From the NCBI RefSeq assembly GCF_008831285.2, contig NC_045146.1:2136001-2196000 (forward strand): a stretch of 60,000 bases of DNA. The letters run 5' to 3'. This document shows, one piece after another, positions 1 to 11,174 of this stretch. Under the pieces are notes generated by a model that worked only from the letters and a program-made list of their open reading frames with translations, was not told the origin of the DNA and did not search any database. The first letter of the stretch is position 1; each line of letters opens with the position of its first letter. The stretch is from Nymphaea colorata. Its lineage: Eukaryota > Streptophyta > Magnoliopsida > Nymphaeales > Nymphaeaceae. The position numbers and the translations under genes were made by a program.

Positions 1-620
1 TGCTCAACCGTCACTCGAGGCTCGAGCATCGAGTGCTCAGGTGGGGAAGGCTTTCACGGCGTCTTCTCCCCCATGGAGGCCTGAGGACTGCCAGCCTCCT
101 TTGCCAGCAGCCCATCCGACAGCCTGCTTGCCGGCGGGCCTTCCGCGGGCGTCGCTTGGTCAGCCAGTGATGATGGGGGAGTCGCCTCCCTTTCATTTTA
201 AGAGAAATAAAAAAAAAAAAAAAAAGTATAAGGGGAGGTCGTCAGCCTCCCCCGTCTTGTTCAGCAGCAGCCTGCCTGCCAGCAAAGATGAAGCGAGGCA
301 CGACCTACCGTTTCATTTTAGATAGGGACTGTAAAGAACGGGACGCCGTCGCCTCCCCCATGGTCTTTGGCGGTCTGCTGCCGGTCTGCCGGCGAAGGGT
401 CCGGCGGTGAAAGGAGTCGGCAGCTGCCTTCCCTTTGGAAAGGCAAATTTTTTTAAAACGGAGGAGGCAGACACCTCCCCCACTTCCAGCCACCACCACT
501 CCACTCCACTCCGTAGGGTGGCGGCGACCCACCAGTCTGCCGGCGAGAGGCAAAGTGGCTGCTGGTGGGGAGGAGGCGCGCCTCCTCCTCCCTGGCGGCT
601 GGCAAGGGTTCGTGGGGCAG
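1..620. repeat. GC-rich degenerate tandem repeat with hairpin arms
   Basis: The stretch is much more GC-rich than its surroundings. It repeats a loose unit of roughly 110-150 bp in which a ggagg...cctcc inverted motif (near 176-192, 232-255, 341-360, 461-483 and 569-592) alternates with a tttcatttta or A-rich tract and a 'ctgccggc' stretch. The open frames across it overlap on both strands and share no family signature, so I do not call a gene. It may be the U3 part of a long LTR cut by the window edge. Confidence 0.4.
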
Positions 621-1200
621 GTGGAAGACACGAGACGTGTTTTTTATTTTTTTATTTTTTAATCAAACAAACAGACGGTTCAAACCAGCCGAGCGTTTAT
701 ATATTATATATACTGAACATGAATAGCATTTATTTGTCAAATAAACCGTTTGATCTGTAGATTTTAAAGAGTCCACACCGACTCGGGAATGGTCGAGAAG
801 ACGCAAGAGGCTTTGAGCCTCTGCTGTAAAGTCGGTGGCTACTAAATGTAATAAAAAAATAATAAAATAGAAAATTAAGTAGAAGTCGGTGGAAACATCC
901 ACCACCGACTTATTCATCTTTATTTATATCAAAAGCGTGTGAAAGTGTGTGAAAAAGAAGAGTTGTCATTGAGAGTTGGGGTGAGTGCTCAATTTTGTGA
1001 GCTGGTGAGTGGTAGCTCTTGTGTTCACTTCGTCTAATGTAAGTTTCAAGTGTATGCTGTAAGAGCGTTGGGTGTTTTAGCTGACAACATAAGCCGAGTC
1101 GAGGTGAATTTTTTGAGTCATTTTATTTTTTGTAATATTTAGTTTGATGAATAAATAATTTACATTTGAATATTACCAACGGTTGGGTTTTAGCACACTT
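621..1200 (+). mobile_element. Possible LTR tail (3' half of an LTR or solo LTR)
   Basis: A TATA-like stretch (near 698-712), a moderately GC-balanced transcript-like segment, an aataaa signal near 1148-1154 and a terminal-looking end near 1199 together resemble the R-U5 part of an LTR. No PBS or coding domain follows and the left part lies outside the window. This is an inference from composition only. Confidence 0.22.
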
Positions 1201-1910
1201 TGTGAGTTTTTTTTTTTGGTTATTAAGTTTTTATTAAGTATATTTTGTCAAAGTTATTATTGAAAATCATTTTGGACGTCAACATTTTGCCAAATTTTTT
1301 CTGTATAAATTTAAGTTTGCCTTTTCCCAACATAGATCAAATGGTTCAGATGTTGTTTTGTGTTATTTTTTATTATTTTCCCCACATTCGTTTTCCCAAC
1401 ATACAATCATGGATTCCACAAAACGTTACTAAGGCATTTACTGACGTTTTTGCCAATTTTACTGGTGTTTCTTATGTGCAGCAAAACCTTTTTTTTTTTG
1501 TAATAGTGGTGATAGTTAAGACCTCATCCATAAGTTTAGATTGCCAAAAAAAAAAAACACCTAGACCTCTTAAATTCATGTTAAAAAGTGTTTTTAAGGA
1601 AAATGTGAACCTTCTAATGTGTTCATGAAGACTAATTTAATATAAATCATGTTTTAGTTCAAGTCATTTTTGTAAAACAAAACTTGATTTTTCTACTATC
1701 AAAATTTTGATATTACAAGAGACCTTCATTTTTTTATTATTAAAAAACATTATTTAACCAAGAAACAACAAAATTAATATATGTTTCTCACCAATTCACT
1801 CTTAAGTTCATCTCTTATATGAAGTTAGGTTGTAAAAAAAATATATATATTAGTAATTAATTGTAATGAGCCTAGTTTTTTGTCTCTTACCTAAGTGGTT
1901 GGTTGTTACC

Positions 1911-1984
<74 letters not shown>

Positions 1985-2504
1985 CCTAGCACCATGAGCC
2001 ACGGGGTAATTCAAGGTCATGTCGAGCTGTCTGTAAAGTGTTCTTGTAATGGGTAACCATGAATTTTCACTCTTTGATTGTTTTTGGTTTTTTGTAGATT
2101 GTTAATTTCCCTCTTTTTTTTTATGTCTTGATATTCTTTAATATTTTTCGGTTGTTTCTCATTTTATAGACGGATAAAGATTATCAAAGTTCAAGCCCGC
2201 TCATTTTCCATCTTGTCGTAACCATATCCCGGTGTGTCTGTGTGCAGGTTACCTACACACAGGGATAGAGAGAAATGAATGCAATGTATATAATCGATCT
2301 GTCCTTAATTTGATTTCTGGTACACGTACCGCGGCGTCACGTTCATACTCTTTAGAATCTCAAGGTTTACGGCAGCTTTTTGGTGACCAACTTTGGGAGT
2401 ATATGAATATATAGCTCCATAGCCCCACCACCTTTTTAAATCGAGGAGTGCGCTTGAGAATTTCCATAATATACGCCTCTGTTAATACATCAAGTAAGAT
2501 TGGA
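1201..2504. other. AT-rich non-coding stretch
   Basis: No coding signature is visible. It contains poly-T/A tracts, a block at 1640-1800 that resembles the region upstream of FT-D (55890-56050) in the same orientation, and a TA microsatellite. The open frame at 1245-1628 is low-complexity, F/I/V-rich and matches no family I know. Confidence 0.5.
1914..1979. repeat. (TA)n microsatellite
   Basis: An uninterrupted TA dinucleotide run of about 33 units. Confidence 0.95.
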
Positions 2505-3030
2505 AAATCTTTTAGACATATGGTTTAACCTTACGTCACCTTAGCCCAGGCGCTTATAAATTTTCTTGGGTGAGTCCAGACCACCAAAACCTTAGCCTTG
2601 GGCTCAACGATGTCAAGATGTGGAGACTGATCCCAATTTTCCTACTTTCGAAGATGATCTCTTGTAGTTGTTCTTGTTCGAATGGTACTGGAATTTAGTT
2701 GGGACATAGATGTAGGAGGACTATTAGTCTTTTTGAACCACAATAATAAATCATTGTGTATTTGGCTGGGAGTACAAGAATCTTGTCCTTCAGCTCGAGA
2801 TTTTGATCCACGATCCTTAATTTGACACGATTCAACATTCACCTGTGCTTTGACAGGTGGTATATATTCCAAATTGATTAGGACTTCAATGCTGCAATTG
2901 GGAAGGAGATATAGTCAAGTAGAAAAGGCGGTCCGGATTCAAGGTTTTCTGTTCATTTGAACCGGATGGTTCATGCATGAATTGAAACAGTATCACATGT
3001 CCAACTCTTTTATTTCATATAAAATATTGA
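2505..3030 (+). repeat. Dispersed repeat R1, copy 1
   Basis: This block recurs in the same orientation at 9640-9945 and inverted at 43086-43640. Shared landmarks are 'agacatatggtttaacc' (start), 'ggtggtccg', 'gaaccggatggtt' and 'cagtatcacat' (end). It carries no recognisable coding domain. It is either a non-autonomous element or a segment carried with the local duplications. Confidence 0.6.
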
Positions 3031-3040
3031 TTATAAACAA

Positions 3041-3235
3041 CAGTGGAGCTAGAAAATTTTGGAGGCCGAATTATAATTTCAAAATTTTAAAAAAGGCCAA
3101 TATATAAATTTTCAAAAATTTTACATAAGATAAATTATTTATTTTGAAAATCTACATGTAAATTTTTATTTATTTATTTTTTGTCGGGGTCACTGGGATG
3201 GGGAGGCGCAGGGCCCTTGCCAGCACCCCTGATTG
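3041..3235 (+). repeat. Old MITE-like repeat (CAGTGG-GAGC family)
   Basis: It starts with 'acagtggagctagaaaa' and ends near 'gccagcacccc'. Related copies begin near 21956, 36711 and 56321. The terminal motif CAGTGGCGGAGC is typical of old hAT-like MITE remnants in plant genomes. The target duplication is no longer readable. Confidence 0.4.
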
Positions 3236-4440
3236 TGAGCTAGAGAATTATCTCAAGCTGCTCAAGTGAAGGCCGAAGAATCCCCCATTCTCCTTGTCCC
3301 CAATGTCTAGCACTTGTAAGGAGCCTGTGGCGTGGTCGGCGCATCTTGAACTCGATACCATGTCCTAATGTGCAGATCAGTAACACTGATAGGAATTAAA
3401 CAGATGACATGAGGCCTTGGCATGAGTGGCCACCAAGCTAAGTGGCTGTCCAATATATATGCATTTTGAGACCCCTATATTAAGTTATATTAAGTGGATG
3501 ATGCATGCTCTTTAATGTACCATCTTTCATAATATATCATATATATGCTGCTCGTTCAATAGTAAATACGTCATATATTTGCCGCCATTCAAGCGTTAAA
3601 CCATAGTTTCCTTTGCAAAAGAAAGTCCTCGATAATATTAGTGTCAACGTCTTTCTCCACTCATTGCTACAGAGGAAGCACGAAATACTACAAAAAAGGA
3701 AAGGACATGTCCTTATCAAGCCCGCGACAGACCAACATATGTTCTCCCTTTCAAGTTTATGATTTCTTTTAAATTTGATCAACAAGGAGATTGCCTTTGA
3801 CTGACTTATGGGCCCGCTAAAAGAAGTCACTATGTTGGCACAGGGGTGGAGTTGGTAGGTGGTTAGTTTTTATTTTGAATGATAGGAGATAAAATGTTAT
3901 ATGATACATAAGTTGAAGCACAGTAGAAGTAGCATTCCAAAACACCGAAAAAAGACTGGGTGGAATATTTAGCTTCATGCCCAATGATGGTCTTTCCCCT
4001 CAATCACCCATAATGGGAGAATCAAATGCATTAATATAGTTTTTATTAATTCGGACATTGAAGATTAATGTATCACCAAAGACATTAAATCTGTAAAACA
4101 TTTCTTTCTTATAGCAGTCGTTCAAGTGCTTACTTTCTTAGAAGTTGAGTAAGATTTTGCTATCAAAGATGCTCTCCGTTCCACTTTTTAAGAGTAGAGG
4201 GGAAGTATCGTGGCAAACTTATGGATTCTCGTAGGACAAGGCGCTGTCAGTTCTCATTCTTTTACCATGACCCTTTGGTTAATTGGCAAGAATATTCTCA
4301 CACGATCATCTTTCTCATTCTGTTGCCTTTTTTTTTTTGCCCCTTCTAAGAACTGATAACTTTGGCAGATAAGAATCATGTGATCTGTTTGGGCTCTTTC
4401 ATTTGCAACAATTCCGTTTTGCAGGGCTACCCTAAGTAAA
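3236..4440 (+). other. Duplicated 3'-flank block of a plus-strand FT copy
   Basis: This non-coding block is colinear with 20560-21900, downstream of FT-B, and in part with 59490-60000, downstream of FT-D, in the same orientation. Shared landmarks are the 'gatgctctccgtt' motif (4167 and 21463), 'aagtatcgtggcaaact' and 'gtcagttct'. No FT exon precedes it inside the window, so the gene it once followed was lost or lies to the left. The open frame at 3537-3830 on the minus strand is a by-product of this repeat. Confidence 0.65.
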
Positions 4441-4898
4441 ATTTTTGAAATTTTTTTCACGAGGGCCAACCCATATTTTTCAAAAGTTTTAAGGGGCCAA
4501 GTAACATTCCAAAAAAATTGGATACGGAAAAAAAAAATCTATTCTTCAATTAAGAAATCAGATCAGGTTTAGATTTAAGAAATGACATCTTATCAGAATT
4601 GGATCTAGATTCTAATATATATAAATATCCCATTAGATTCGGATTCAGATTTGTTTAGTTTAAAAAAAAACCTCTTATATCCAATGCCCTTACATTTTCA
4701 AAATCAGACACATTCAATTGTGATTAGATGTGGATGTTAACCTATAAGTTTCAAATTGTGAAATTTAATTTCAAATTCGGATATGACTTTTCTTTTTCGT
4801 ATTTGAATCAAAACATATCAATATCCGAAAAAGCAGATATATCTGATTCAGGTCCATCTGTCGACATCCCCATTGGTATCCCTTTCATATATATATGC

Positions 4899-4995
<97 letters not shown>

Positions 4996-5315
4996 TTTGG
5001 AACTCCAACTAATTCCCATCGAGAGTGACAATCTTCTTTGCTTTGAGGCATATATATTCTGAAAAGCTGACCCCATTTTTGTTTTCCACTCCTGAAAAGA
5101 ATAGAGCGTGATGGTTCAAGAACGTGGAGTCCAGAAAACCTTTGAGTTTCGTGATTTAACCCAAGAAAGCTCAAGTCCTTGGACAACCTATCATGCAGGT
5201 CACATCTCTAAGGGCATTCAACTGAAACCAAAATGCATTAAGTACACAGAATTGAAAGAAAGGCTCACGAACGAAAGAAACGAAGTTTTCTGCTTAAGAA
5301 ATTAAGTTAGTTATA
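4441..5315 (-). other. Duplicated 3'-flank block of FT-A
   Basis: It is homologous to 22931-23818 beside FT-C. Landmarks are 'gaaatcagatcag' (4554 and 23157), 'tggaactccaact' (4999 and 23530), 'aatagagcg' and 'catgcaggtcacatctctaa' (5192 and 23708). It lies directly 3' of the FT-A stop codon on the minus strand. I see no independent gene; the frame at 5108-5305 is a weak ORF inside the flank. Confidence 0.6.
4902..4993. repeat. (AT)n microsatellite
   Basis: A perfect AT dinucleotide run of about 46 units. The poly-(I/Y) open frames across it are artefacts of the repeat. Confidence 0.95.
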
Positions 5316-5551
5316 TTATAGAAATCTTCTTCCACCGGAGCCGGACTCCCTCTGGCAGTTGAAGTATACTGCCGCCACCGGCAAGCCAAGGTTGTACTGT
5401 AAAGCGAAGTCTCTGGTACTGAAGTTGTGGCGCCAACTGGGCACGTAAACCGTCTCCCGGCCGAGCTGCTGGAATAACACCAAGATGAGACGGTGGATTC
5501 CGACGCTGGGCCTTGGCTGCTCATAGCACACTGCCTCTCTGCCTGCAACAC

Positions 5552-5612
<61 letters not shown>

Positions 5613-5630
5613 CCTTTAAGAGAGAGCTCC

Positions 5631-5668
<38 letters not shown>

Positions 5669-6464
5669 GAAAGAAGCAAAGTTTTGGCACTCACCGAAGA
5701 ACGAACCAGTGGACGCTGGAATATCAGTCACCATCCTAACCAAAAAGACCAAAAACACATTAAAAGTTCTGCTTTCGTCGGCGGAACACAAGCATGTGCA
5801 TTTTGTTGTGGACAGATTTGTGGAAAAGCATGCTTTCATCATAAGTTTGTTTCTTTCCTCAAAAACCAAGGTCCAACTATAATATTCAGGTTAAGTCCTT
5901 TCATTCTTTGCAAGCTGGAATTCTGCCTTCCCCCGGAATGCAGTGTTTCAATAAGGAATAGTTGAAATACAATGTAGTGGAACACATAGAATGATTTGTT
6001 TTTGCCTTGTGAGACACGTTGCATGTGTTCTCTTGTGAATCATCAAGTCACAGGACAGAAAGAACACGGAGGTAGCTACCTTGTTACCTAGGTCATGAGC
6101 ATGGATGCTTACCAATGCAGGTATTCTCTAAGTGTAGGGCTGCTTGGGTTAGGAGCATCAGGATCAACCATAACCTGATAAACAAGAAAGAAAGGGAAAA
6201 CGCTTTGTGACATACATAGAAGGTTGAAAACGAAGACCAAAGTCAGTGATCATCAGCTCTTACCAGTGTATAGAAGGTCCTCAAGTCATCCCCTCCGACT
6301 ACAACCCTAGGTTGGCGAGCCACAGCCGATGGTCTGAACTCACACCCATTTGTCACTTCCCTTGAGCTGTATCTTACTTCCAGAGGTACAGATCTGTTAA
6401 AGGGATCCAACACATCTCCCACTATCCTTGCCACCACCAATGGGTCTCTTGATTCTCTTCTCAT
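5316..6464 (-). CDS. FT-A: intact FLOWERING LOCUS T-like PEBP protein
   Basis: This is a four-exon gene: exon 1 6464-6264 (201 bp), exon 2 6174-6113 (62 bp), exon 3 5735-5695 (41 bp), exon 4 5542-5316 (227 bp). All introns are GT-AG, and the exon sizes equal those of FT. It encodes 176 residues. The PEBP landmarks DPDAP (exon 2) and GIHR (exon 4) line the ligand pocket. Family members are small cytosolic proteins that move in phloem and pair with 14-3-3 and FD-type bZIP factors to control flowering. Tyr in 'REYLHW' is FT-like (TFL1 has His). The exon-4 loop reads 'YVPSWRHNF', so FT Gly137 and Gln140 are Ser and His. The chosen ATG fits the family; in-frame ATGs also lie at 6467 and 6512. Intron 2 (377 bp) is shorter than in FT-D, and intron 3 holds a GA microsatellite. 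I am confident of the family, but not whether it promotes or represses flowering. Confidence 0.9.
5556..5665. repeat. (GA)n compound microsatellite in FT-A intron 3
   Basis: Two long AG runs are separated by a duplicated 'ctcctttaagagagag' unit. The matching intron of FT-D has only a short CT tract, so the repeat expanded in this copy. Confidence 0.9.
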
Positions 6465-6692
6465 CATTTCTACCTCTGTTTGCCTGAGGTAGGATGATGT
6501 CAATGCCCTCATACTTAGCTGAAGTAACAAGCAAGACGGTTCAAGATCTCTAGATATGTTCTCACAGTGTTGTTTAATTTCCAGAACTTACCTCAGATTC
6601 TTGAGTTGCTCAAGTATCACCTTGGGTAGCCTGCAATTGCTTCACACCAAATATCCCAAGCAGCCGCTTGTAGATATGGTCACACCATCTGA

Positions 6693-6699
6693 TTATATA
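6693..6699 (-). promoter_or_regulatory. Candidate TATA box of FT-A
   Basis: On the minus strand it reads TATATAA, about 230 bp upstream of the ATG. The sequence between it and the start is conserved with FT-D (for example 'gggatatttggtgtgaag'). FT-D has a corresponding TATA at 56638-56643. Confidence 0.45.
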
Positions 6700-6704
6700 C
6701 GCCA

Positions 6705-6905
6705 CTTTTGTGCACGGGTTTTTAGTGCATAGGAGTATGCAATGACTAAAAATGGATGCATTAAAATAAAAAGGAAACTTTTTTTGTAAGGATAAACAAA
6801 GAATTTTGAAAAATGAAAAAGCTTAAAATGTCCTCATTTTATAAAGAAATTCAAAAATACCCCCATCTTCCTTTAGTATATATTTGTTGCATATCACCCA
6901 TTTTG
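6705..6905 (+). repeat. AT-rich inserted repeat upstream of FT-A
   Basis: It resembles 56700-56915 in the same plus orientation ('actttttttgtaagg', an A-rich core, then 'tatat...gttgcat') although FT-A and FT-D face opposite ways. It therefore behaves as a separate mobile repeat and not as part of the duplicated promoter. Confidence 0.4.
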
Positions 6906-8090
6906 AAAGTAGTTGGAAAAATGTATGAAATATAATGTTGCCACATTACTTGGTCATCCAGGAATCTTCTGACCACATAGTATCTGGTATCAAATCCAAT
7001 TCCAACGAATCAAGACCACATATTTTTATGCCTTTTCATATGGGAGGTGCACATTACACCTGAAAACCATCTAGGGAGAGAGGAATAGGTAACTACCAAA
7101 CTACTTGGTTAGGAACAAAAACCGGGCCCCTTACAATTGATTGCTTAATTTTTTTTTCGAAATTAACAGAGATATGGTCTTAAAAATGTTTTGTTGGAAA
7201 ACATATTCTAATTCATTTTTGGTGTGTATCATAATTTTTCTTTTGTAATAACAGCAACTAAAATGAAAGGCTCCTGTAATATTGTTAATATTTGAATAGT
7301 AAACTTGAACTATACATGTTTACATTCAAGCAGTATTGATAAACATATTAGAATGTTCAGGTTTTGTTTAAATTAATTTTTAACAAGAATTTAGGAAGGC
7401 TTTTGTCCGTGACCAATGTCGTCTGGGTACGCCAATTGCTATATTTATATATTCCAAATTACCACAAAACATGTCTCATTTCGACTCAAGTTGTTGTTAT
7501 GAAAAATATTAATTTTTCTTCTACTAAACTTTTGACGCTATAAGGGCTGTTCATTTTTTTTATACTACAAAAGTGTTATTAATCTAAAAAAAATGATTAA
7601 CTTACTGTATGTTTCTAATAAAAACTCTTATGATCACAACAATTATCAGTTTAGATTGCAGAAAAAATATTTTAGCAAACAATTTTCAGGGGTTTGTTTT
7701 TGGCCCTGACACTCTTATAGGATCTACTCCCATGGATGGTGGGAATTGATGGATTTTACTAGTTGGAGTATTTTAGAATTTTCTTTCTTGACTTTTAACT
7801 TTTTCACTACCCTTTTATCCTTGTATGGGGCTCCCTTTTTTATTGATTAGGGAAATTCTAAACATTATATTGCCGGATGTACTGGGTGGAGCCAGAAAAT
7901 TTTTCAATGGGGCACTAAATATATAGTCAACCAAATTTTTAATTGGCCGTGAGGCTCGATCTCGTGGGGCATACTCAAATCTAACACTGAATTAATGTTA
8001 ATACAAAGAGTGGGTATGCCCCGAGGCCCCACGTGTCTTCACCCCTGCCTGTACTTAATTCTTTTGTATACCATGCAATGCATATAATCA
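6906..8090 (-). other. Distal upstream region of FT-A, duplicated upstream of FT-D
   Basis: No gene is visible. Parts match the reverse complement of 55850-56220: the block around 7050-7140 ('aggaacaaaaaccgg') and 7170-7600 (T/A-rich with 'ttttgttggaaaaca'). Upstream non-coding sequence was thus copied along with the gene. At 7880-8050 there is an old repeat with a 'ggagccagaaaa' start. Confidence 0.5.
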
Positions 8091-8154
8091 GATATAACTA
8101 GCTTCGGTAAAAAAAATCCTCCTTCCCTATGCTCTCTTCTCTTGCTATGCTTCC

Positions 8155-8786
8155 TCCCCGGTTGACAAGGGCACATGTATGTCCTCTATCTTTTTCTCTC
8201 TCTCTTAGTCTTTTCCTCATGCTCTCTCTTGAAAGAAACCTCTGGTTTGTGAGCCCTATTGCTGATGTAAATGAAAGGGAAGAGGCAGCACGCCCCATGA
8301 CAACCCCAGTGACTTTCTCTTGGGTTGCAAGGAATTTCCTGCTCATATTTCAACTCAGTTGTGTGTGTGTGTGTGTGAGAGAGAGAGAACTTCATTAATG
8401 GGAGTCCACAAGTAGTGAACGAAACAAGCAGCATTCAGAGAATGAAGAAAATCAGCGAATAAATCTGTCCATCCAGCAAGATAGATATAAGATTTGATTC
8501 AAAGAGAAACCAATAACAACGGAGCTGTCTATCGAAGATTCTGGTTATCAAGATGAGACTATCCAAAACAGGTTGACAGGGGGCAAATGTATGTCCTCTC
8601 TCTGTCTCTCTCTCTCTCTCGCGTTGTCTCTTCCTCATACTCTCCCTAGAAATGAACCGCTGGTTTGTGGGCCTCATTGCTGATGCAAATGAAAAGAAAG
8701 AGGCAGCACGCCCCATGACAACCCCAGTGCCCCATACCATCTCTCTCTCTCTCACACACGCACACAAATGGGTTGCAATGCAACCC

Positions 8787-8862
<76 letters not shown>

Positions 8863-9130
8863 TTCATTAATGGGAGTCCACAAGTAGTGAACAAAACAAG
8901 CAGCATTCAGCCAATCGAGAGATGAGCGAATAAATCTCTCCATTCAGCAAGATAGATATAAGATTTGATTCAAAGGGAAAATAATAATTTTTGCTGTCTA
9001 CTGAAGATTCTGGTTCGATAAAAAAAGAAGAGTTGTTGATAAGAAGTTTGAAGGGAAACAATACAATACCATCGTGTATAATGATCATCAAATATCAAGA
9101 TGAGACTATCCAAAACAGTGAAGTACAAAG
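8155..9130. repeat. Local tandem duplication (two units plus a partial third) with GT/GA microsatellites
   Basis: Unit 1 (about 8155-8572) and unit 2 (about 8573-8990) share, in order: 'ggttgacaggg', a TC tract, 'gaggcagcacgccccatgac', a GT then GA run, 'acttcattaatgggagtcc', 'aagcagcattcag' and 'gatagatataagatttgat'. A further partial copy of 'caagatgagactatccaaaa' lies at 9096. GT/GA runs are at 8359-8388 and 8792-8860. The short frames encoding 'EEAARPMTTPV' exist in both units but are not long enough to call a gene. Confidence 0.75.
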
Positions 9131-9639
9131 GCCAGGAAGATATACCATAGCATACTGGCATCATCTGTAATTGTCGTCAATTGAAAGACTGCCATTGCAA
9201 AGGTACAAATCCCTATATAAAATATCTACTATGGGAGATCACTAAATAATAAATATCAAGAAGAAGAGAAATAATCTCCCGAGGACACAGGTTAAACACT
9301 TTCGTGTTCTTCCAGATCAGTTCTTAAATTTTATATGGTATCATAGCTGTCGGCATTGTTCAGTCCATTGCGATTTTTGATGGTGGCATAATCTGAAACA
9401 ATATCATAGACCACCACTTCAAGTGCGAACACCATATCAACACTTCCCCTTTTGGTGTACAACAAGAGATTTTTTTGGTGGGCAGGCCCCTCCATGTCGC
9501 GTGCTGCAGTATCTTGGGCCGTATCGTGGGGTATTCAAATTTTCTGATTTTGGGATGTTCCCTAGACTCCATGTACGACAGGGCCAGCTGAACTCTTCTG
9601 TTTCTTCTTCTTCGAATAGTATTTGGTTCCTTTTCTCTT
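9131..9639. other. Unassigned sequence, possible LTR/PBS remnant
   Basis: I recognise no gene. The string 'tatggtatcatagc' (9335-9348) resembles a degenerate initiator-tRNA-Met primer binding site as used by plant LTR retrotransposons, so the sequence before it may be an LTR end. No coding domain follows. Confidence 0.25.
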
Positions 9640-9945
9640 TCAGCTCAAGAGTACAAGAATCTTATTCTGAAAACAAAAAAGACAAGAAAAAGCCAAACAG
9701 CAGAATAATAGGCTCCATCCAGGGTCTTTAACTCGACACGCTTCCACATTCACCTGTACTTGGAGAGGTGGTATTTTAAATTGATCAGCACTTTCTGTTA
9801 CTGGCAAGGAGATATATTCTAGTGGAAAAGGTGGTCCGTATTCAAGGTTTTCTGTTCATTTGAACCGGATGGTTGGTACATGCATTGAAGCAGTATCACA
9901 TCATGTCAACTCTTTAATTTCATATGAAATATTAATCATGAGGCC
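9640..9945 (+). repeat. Dispersed repeat R1, copy 2
   Basis: It matches the second half of 2505-3030, including 'gaaccggatggtt' and 'cagtatcacat'. It lies between the divergent FT-A and FT-B starts. Confidence 0.6.
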
Positions 9946-9948
9946 GGC

Positions 9949-10071
<123 letters not shown>

Positions 10072-10383
10072 AAACACTAGTGATTGCCACAAGGCGCCAG
10101 CTGACAAAGCAGTAGCAGAGTTACGTACAGGCTTGCGTGAGCATTACCCACACCAGCTCCAAAATTTCTATTTATTTTTATCAAGATGCCTTATAATTAT
10201 TTGCTATTTATATATATATTGTGCCCCATAAAAAATAAGATTTTTTAAAATACTGTTCCATAGCCAAAATTTTCTAGCTATGTTGCAAATGAAGGGTGCC
10301 CCGAACAGTTGTTAATTTGCGGCAAAAGTTGAAAGCAGTCACTACCAATGTGATATTTTACCAAGCAGTATATTTGCACGGAT

Positions 10384-10388
<5 letters not shown>

Positions 10389-10429
<41 letters not shown>

Positions 10430-10454
10430 AGAGAGAGAGAGAGAGAGAGAGAGA
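10389..10454. repeat. (TA)n(GA)n compound microsatellite
   Basis: A TA run to about 10425 is followed by a GA run from 10430. Confidence 0.95.
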
Positions 10455-11078
10455 TAATGGTTTTCCGATGCAAGTGTGTACAGTTTTTGCATGAGAGCAC
10501 AGAAAGATTTGATTTCTTGGAGTTGTAGGAGAACAACCTATACCATTTGGGCTGAGTATTCCTGCATGAACATGTAAGCTTGTAACATTATACGCCACAA
10601 GTTTTTTTTTGCAAGAACTGGGTTCGAGATGGGTGATCATTCATGGGTCTGCCTGGGATACTTGCTGTCAAGCAGTTGCAGGCCGCCTAGATACAATTTG
10701 AGCAACTCCTGAAGTAATGCGAGATAACTCCTGAAGATTACATAAACACCGATAGCCATAGCGGAAATACAAGGGGGCTGGTGTGGGTAAATCAAAATTT
10801 TATTTAAAATGGCTTGAAATTATACTATAGTAATTGAAATATTATTACATGGGGCTTCCGCCAAAAAATTCTAGATCTGCTACTGACTGATAGGTAAATA
10901 CATATCACCAGCTGTGCTCTTTGTTAGCCACATTGTAGGAACCGTAGACATCTTGAATCCTTCTGCTTTTTCCTTCAGTTAATTGTGATGATCAGCATAT
11001 TCCTGTGAGCAAAAGTTTAGGCCTTCACTCCCGTGGTGGGATTAGTCTCCGCTCACCCTCTTATAAACAGAATCTGAA
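10455..11078 (+). other. Upstream region of FT-B
   Basis: It contains the upstream blocks shared with the other copies: 'aagcagttgcagg', 'gagcaactcctgaag' and 'ccttcagttaattgtg' just before the start. The inverted counterpart beside FT-C is at 36840-36950. A reversed MITE-like end ('gctactgactga') is at about 10880. Confidence 0.5.
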
Positions 11079-11174
11079 ATGAGCAGAGGAGAAAGAGACC
11101 CATTGGTGGTGGCAAGGATAGGGAGAGATATGTTGGATCCCTTTAATAGATCTGTATTTTTAAGAGTAAGATAC

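Noticed and set aside
3537-3830. Minus-strand frame with a paralogous match at 20866-21072
   Set aside because: The similarity is that of a duplicated non-coding flank; the frame is not conserved along its length between copies.
4728-5186. Open frames encoding long I/Y runs on both strands
   Set aside because: They are translations of the AT microsatellite.
5493-5882. Plus-strand frame with R/E runs across FT-A
   Set aside because: It is the antisense reading of the GA tract and FT-A exons; the minus-strand splice structure explains the sequence.
9335-9348. A primer-binding-site-like string taken as a retrotransposon
   Set aside because: No LTR pair or coding domain could be linked to it, so it is noted only as a possible remnant.
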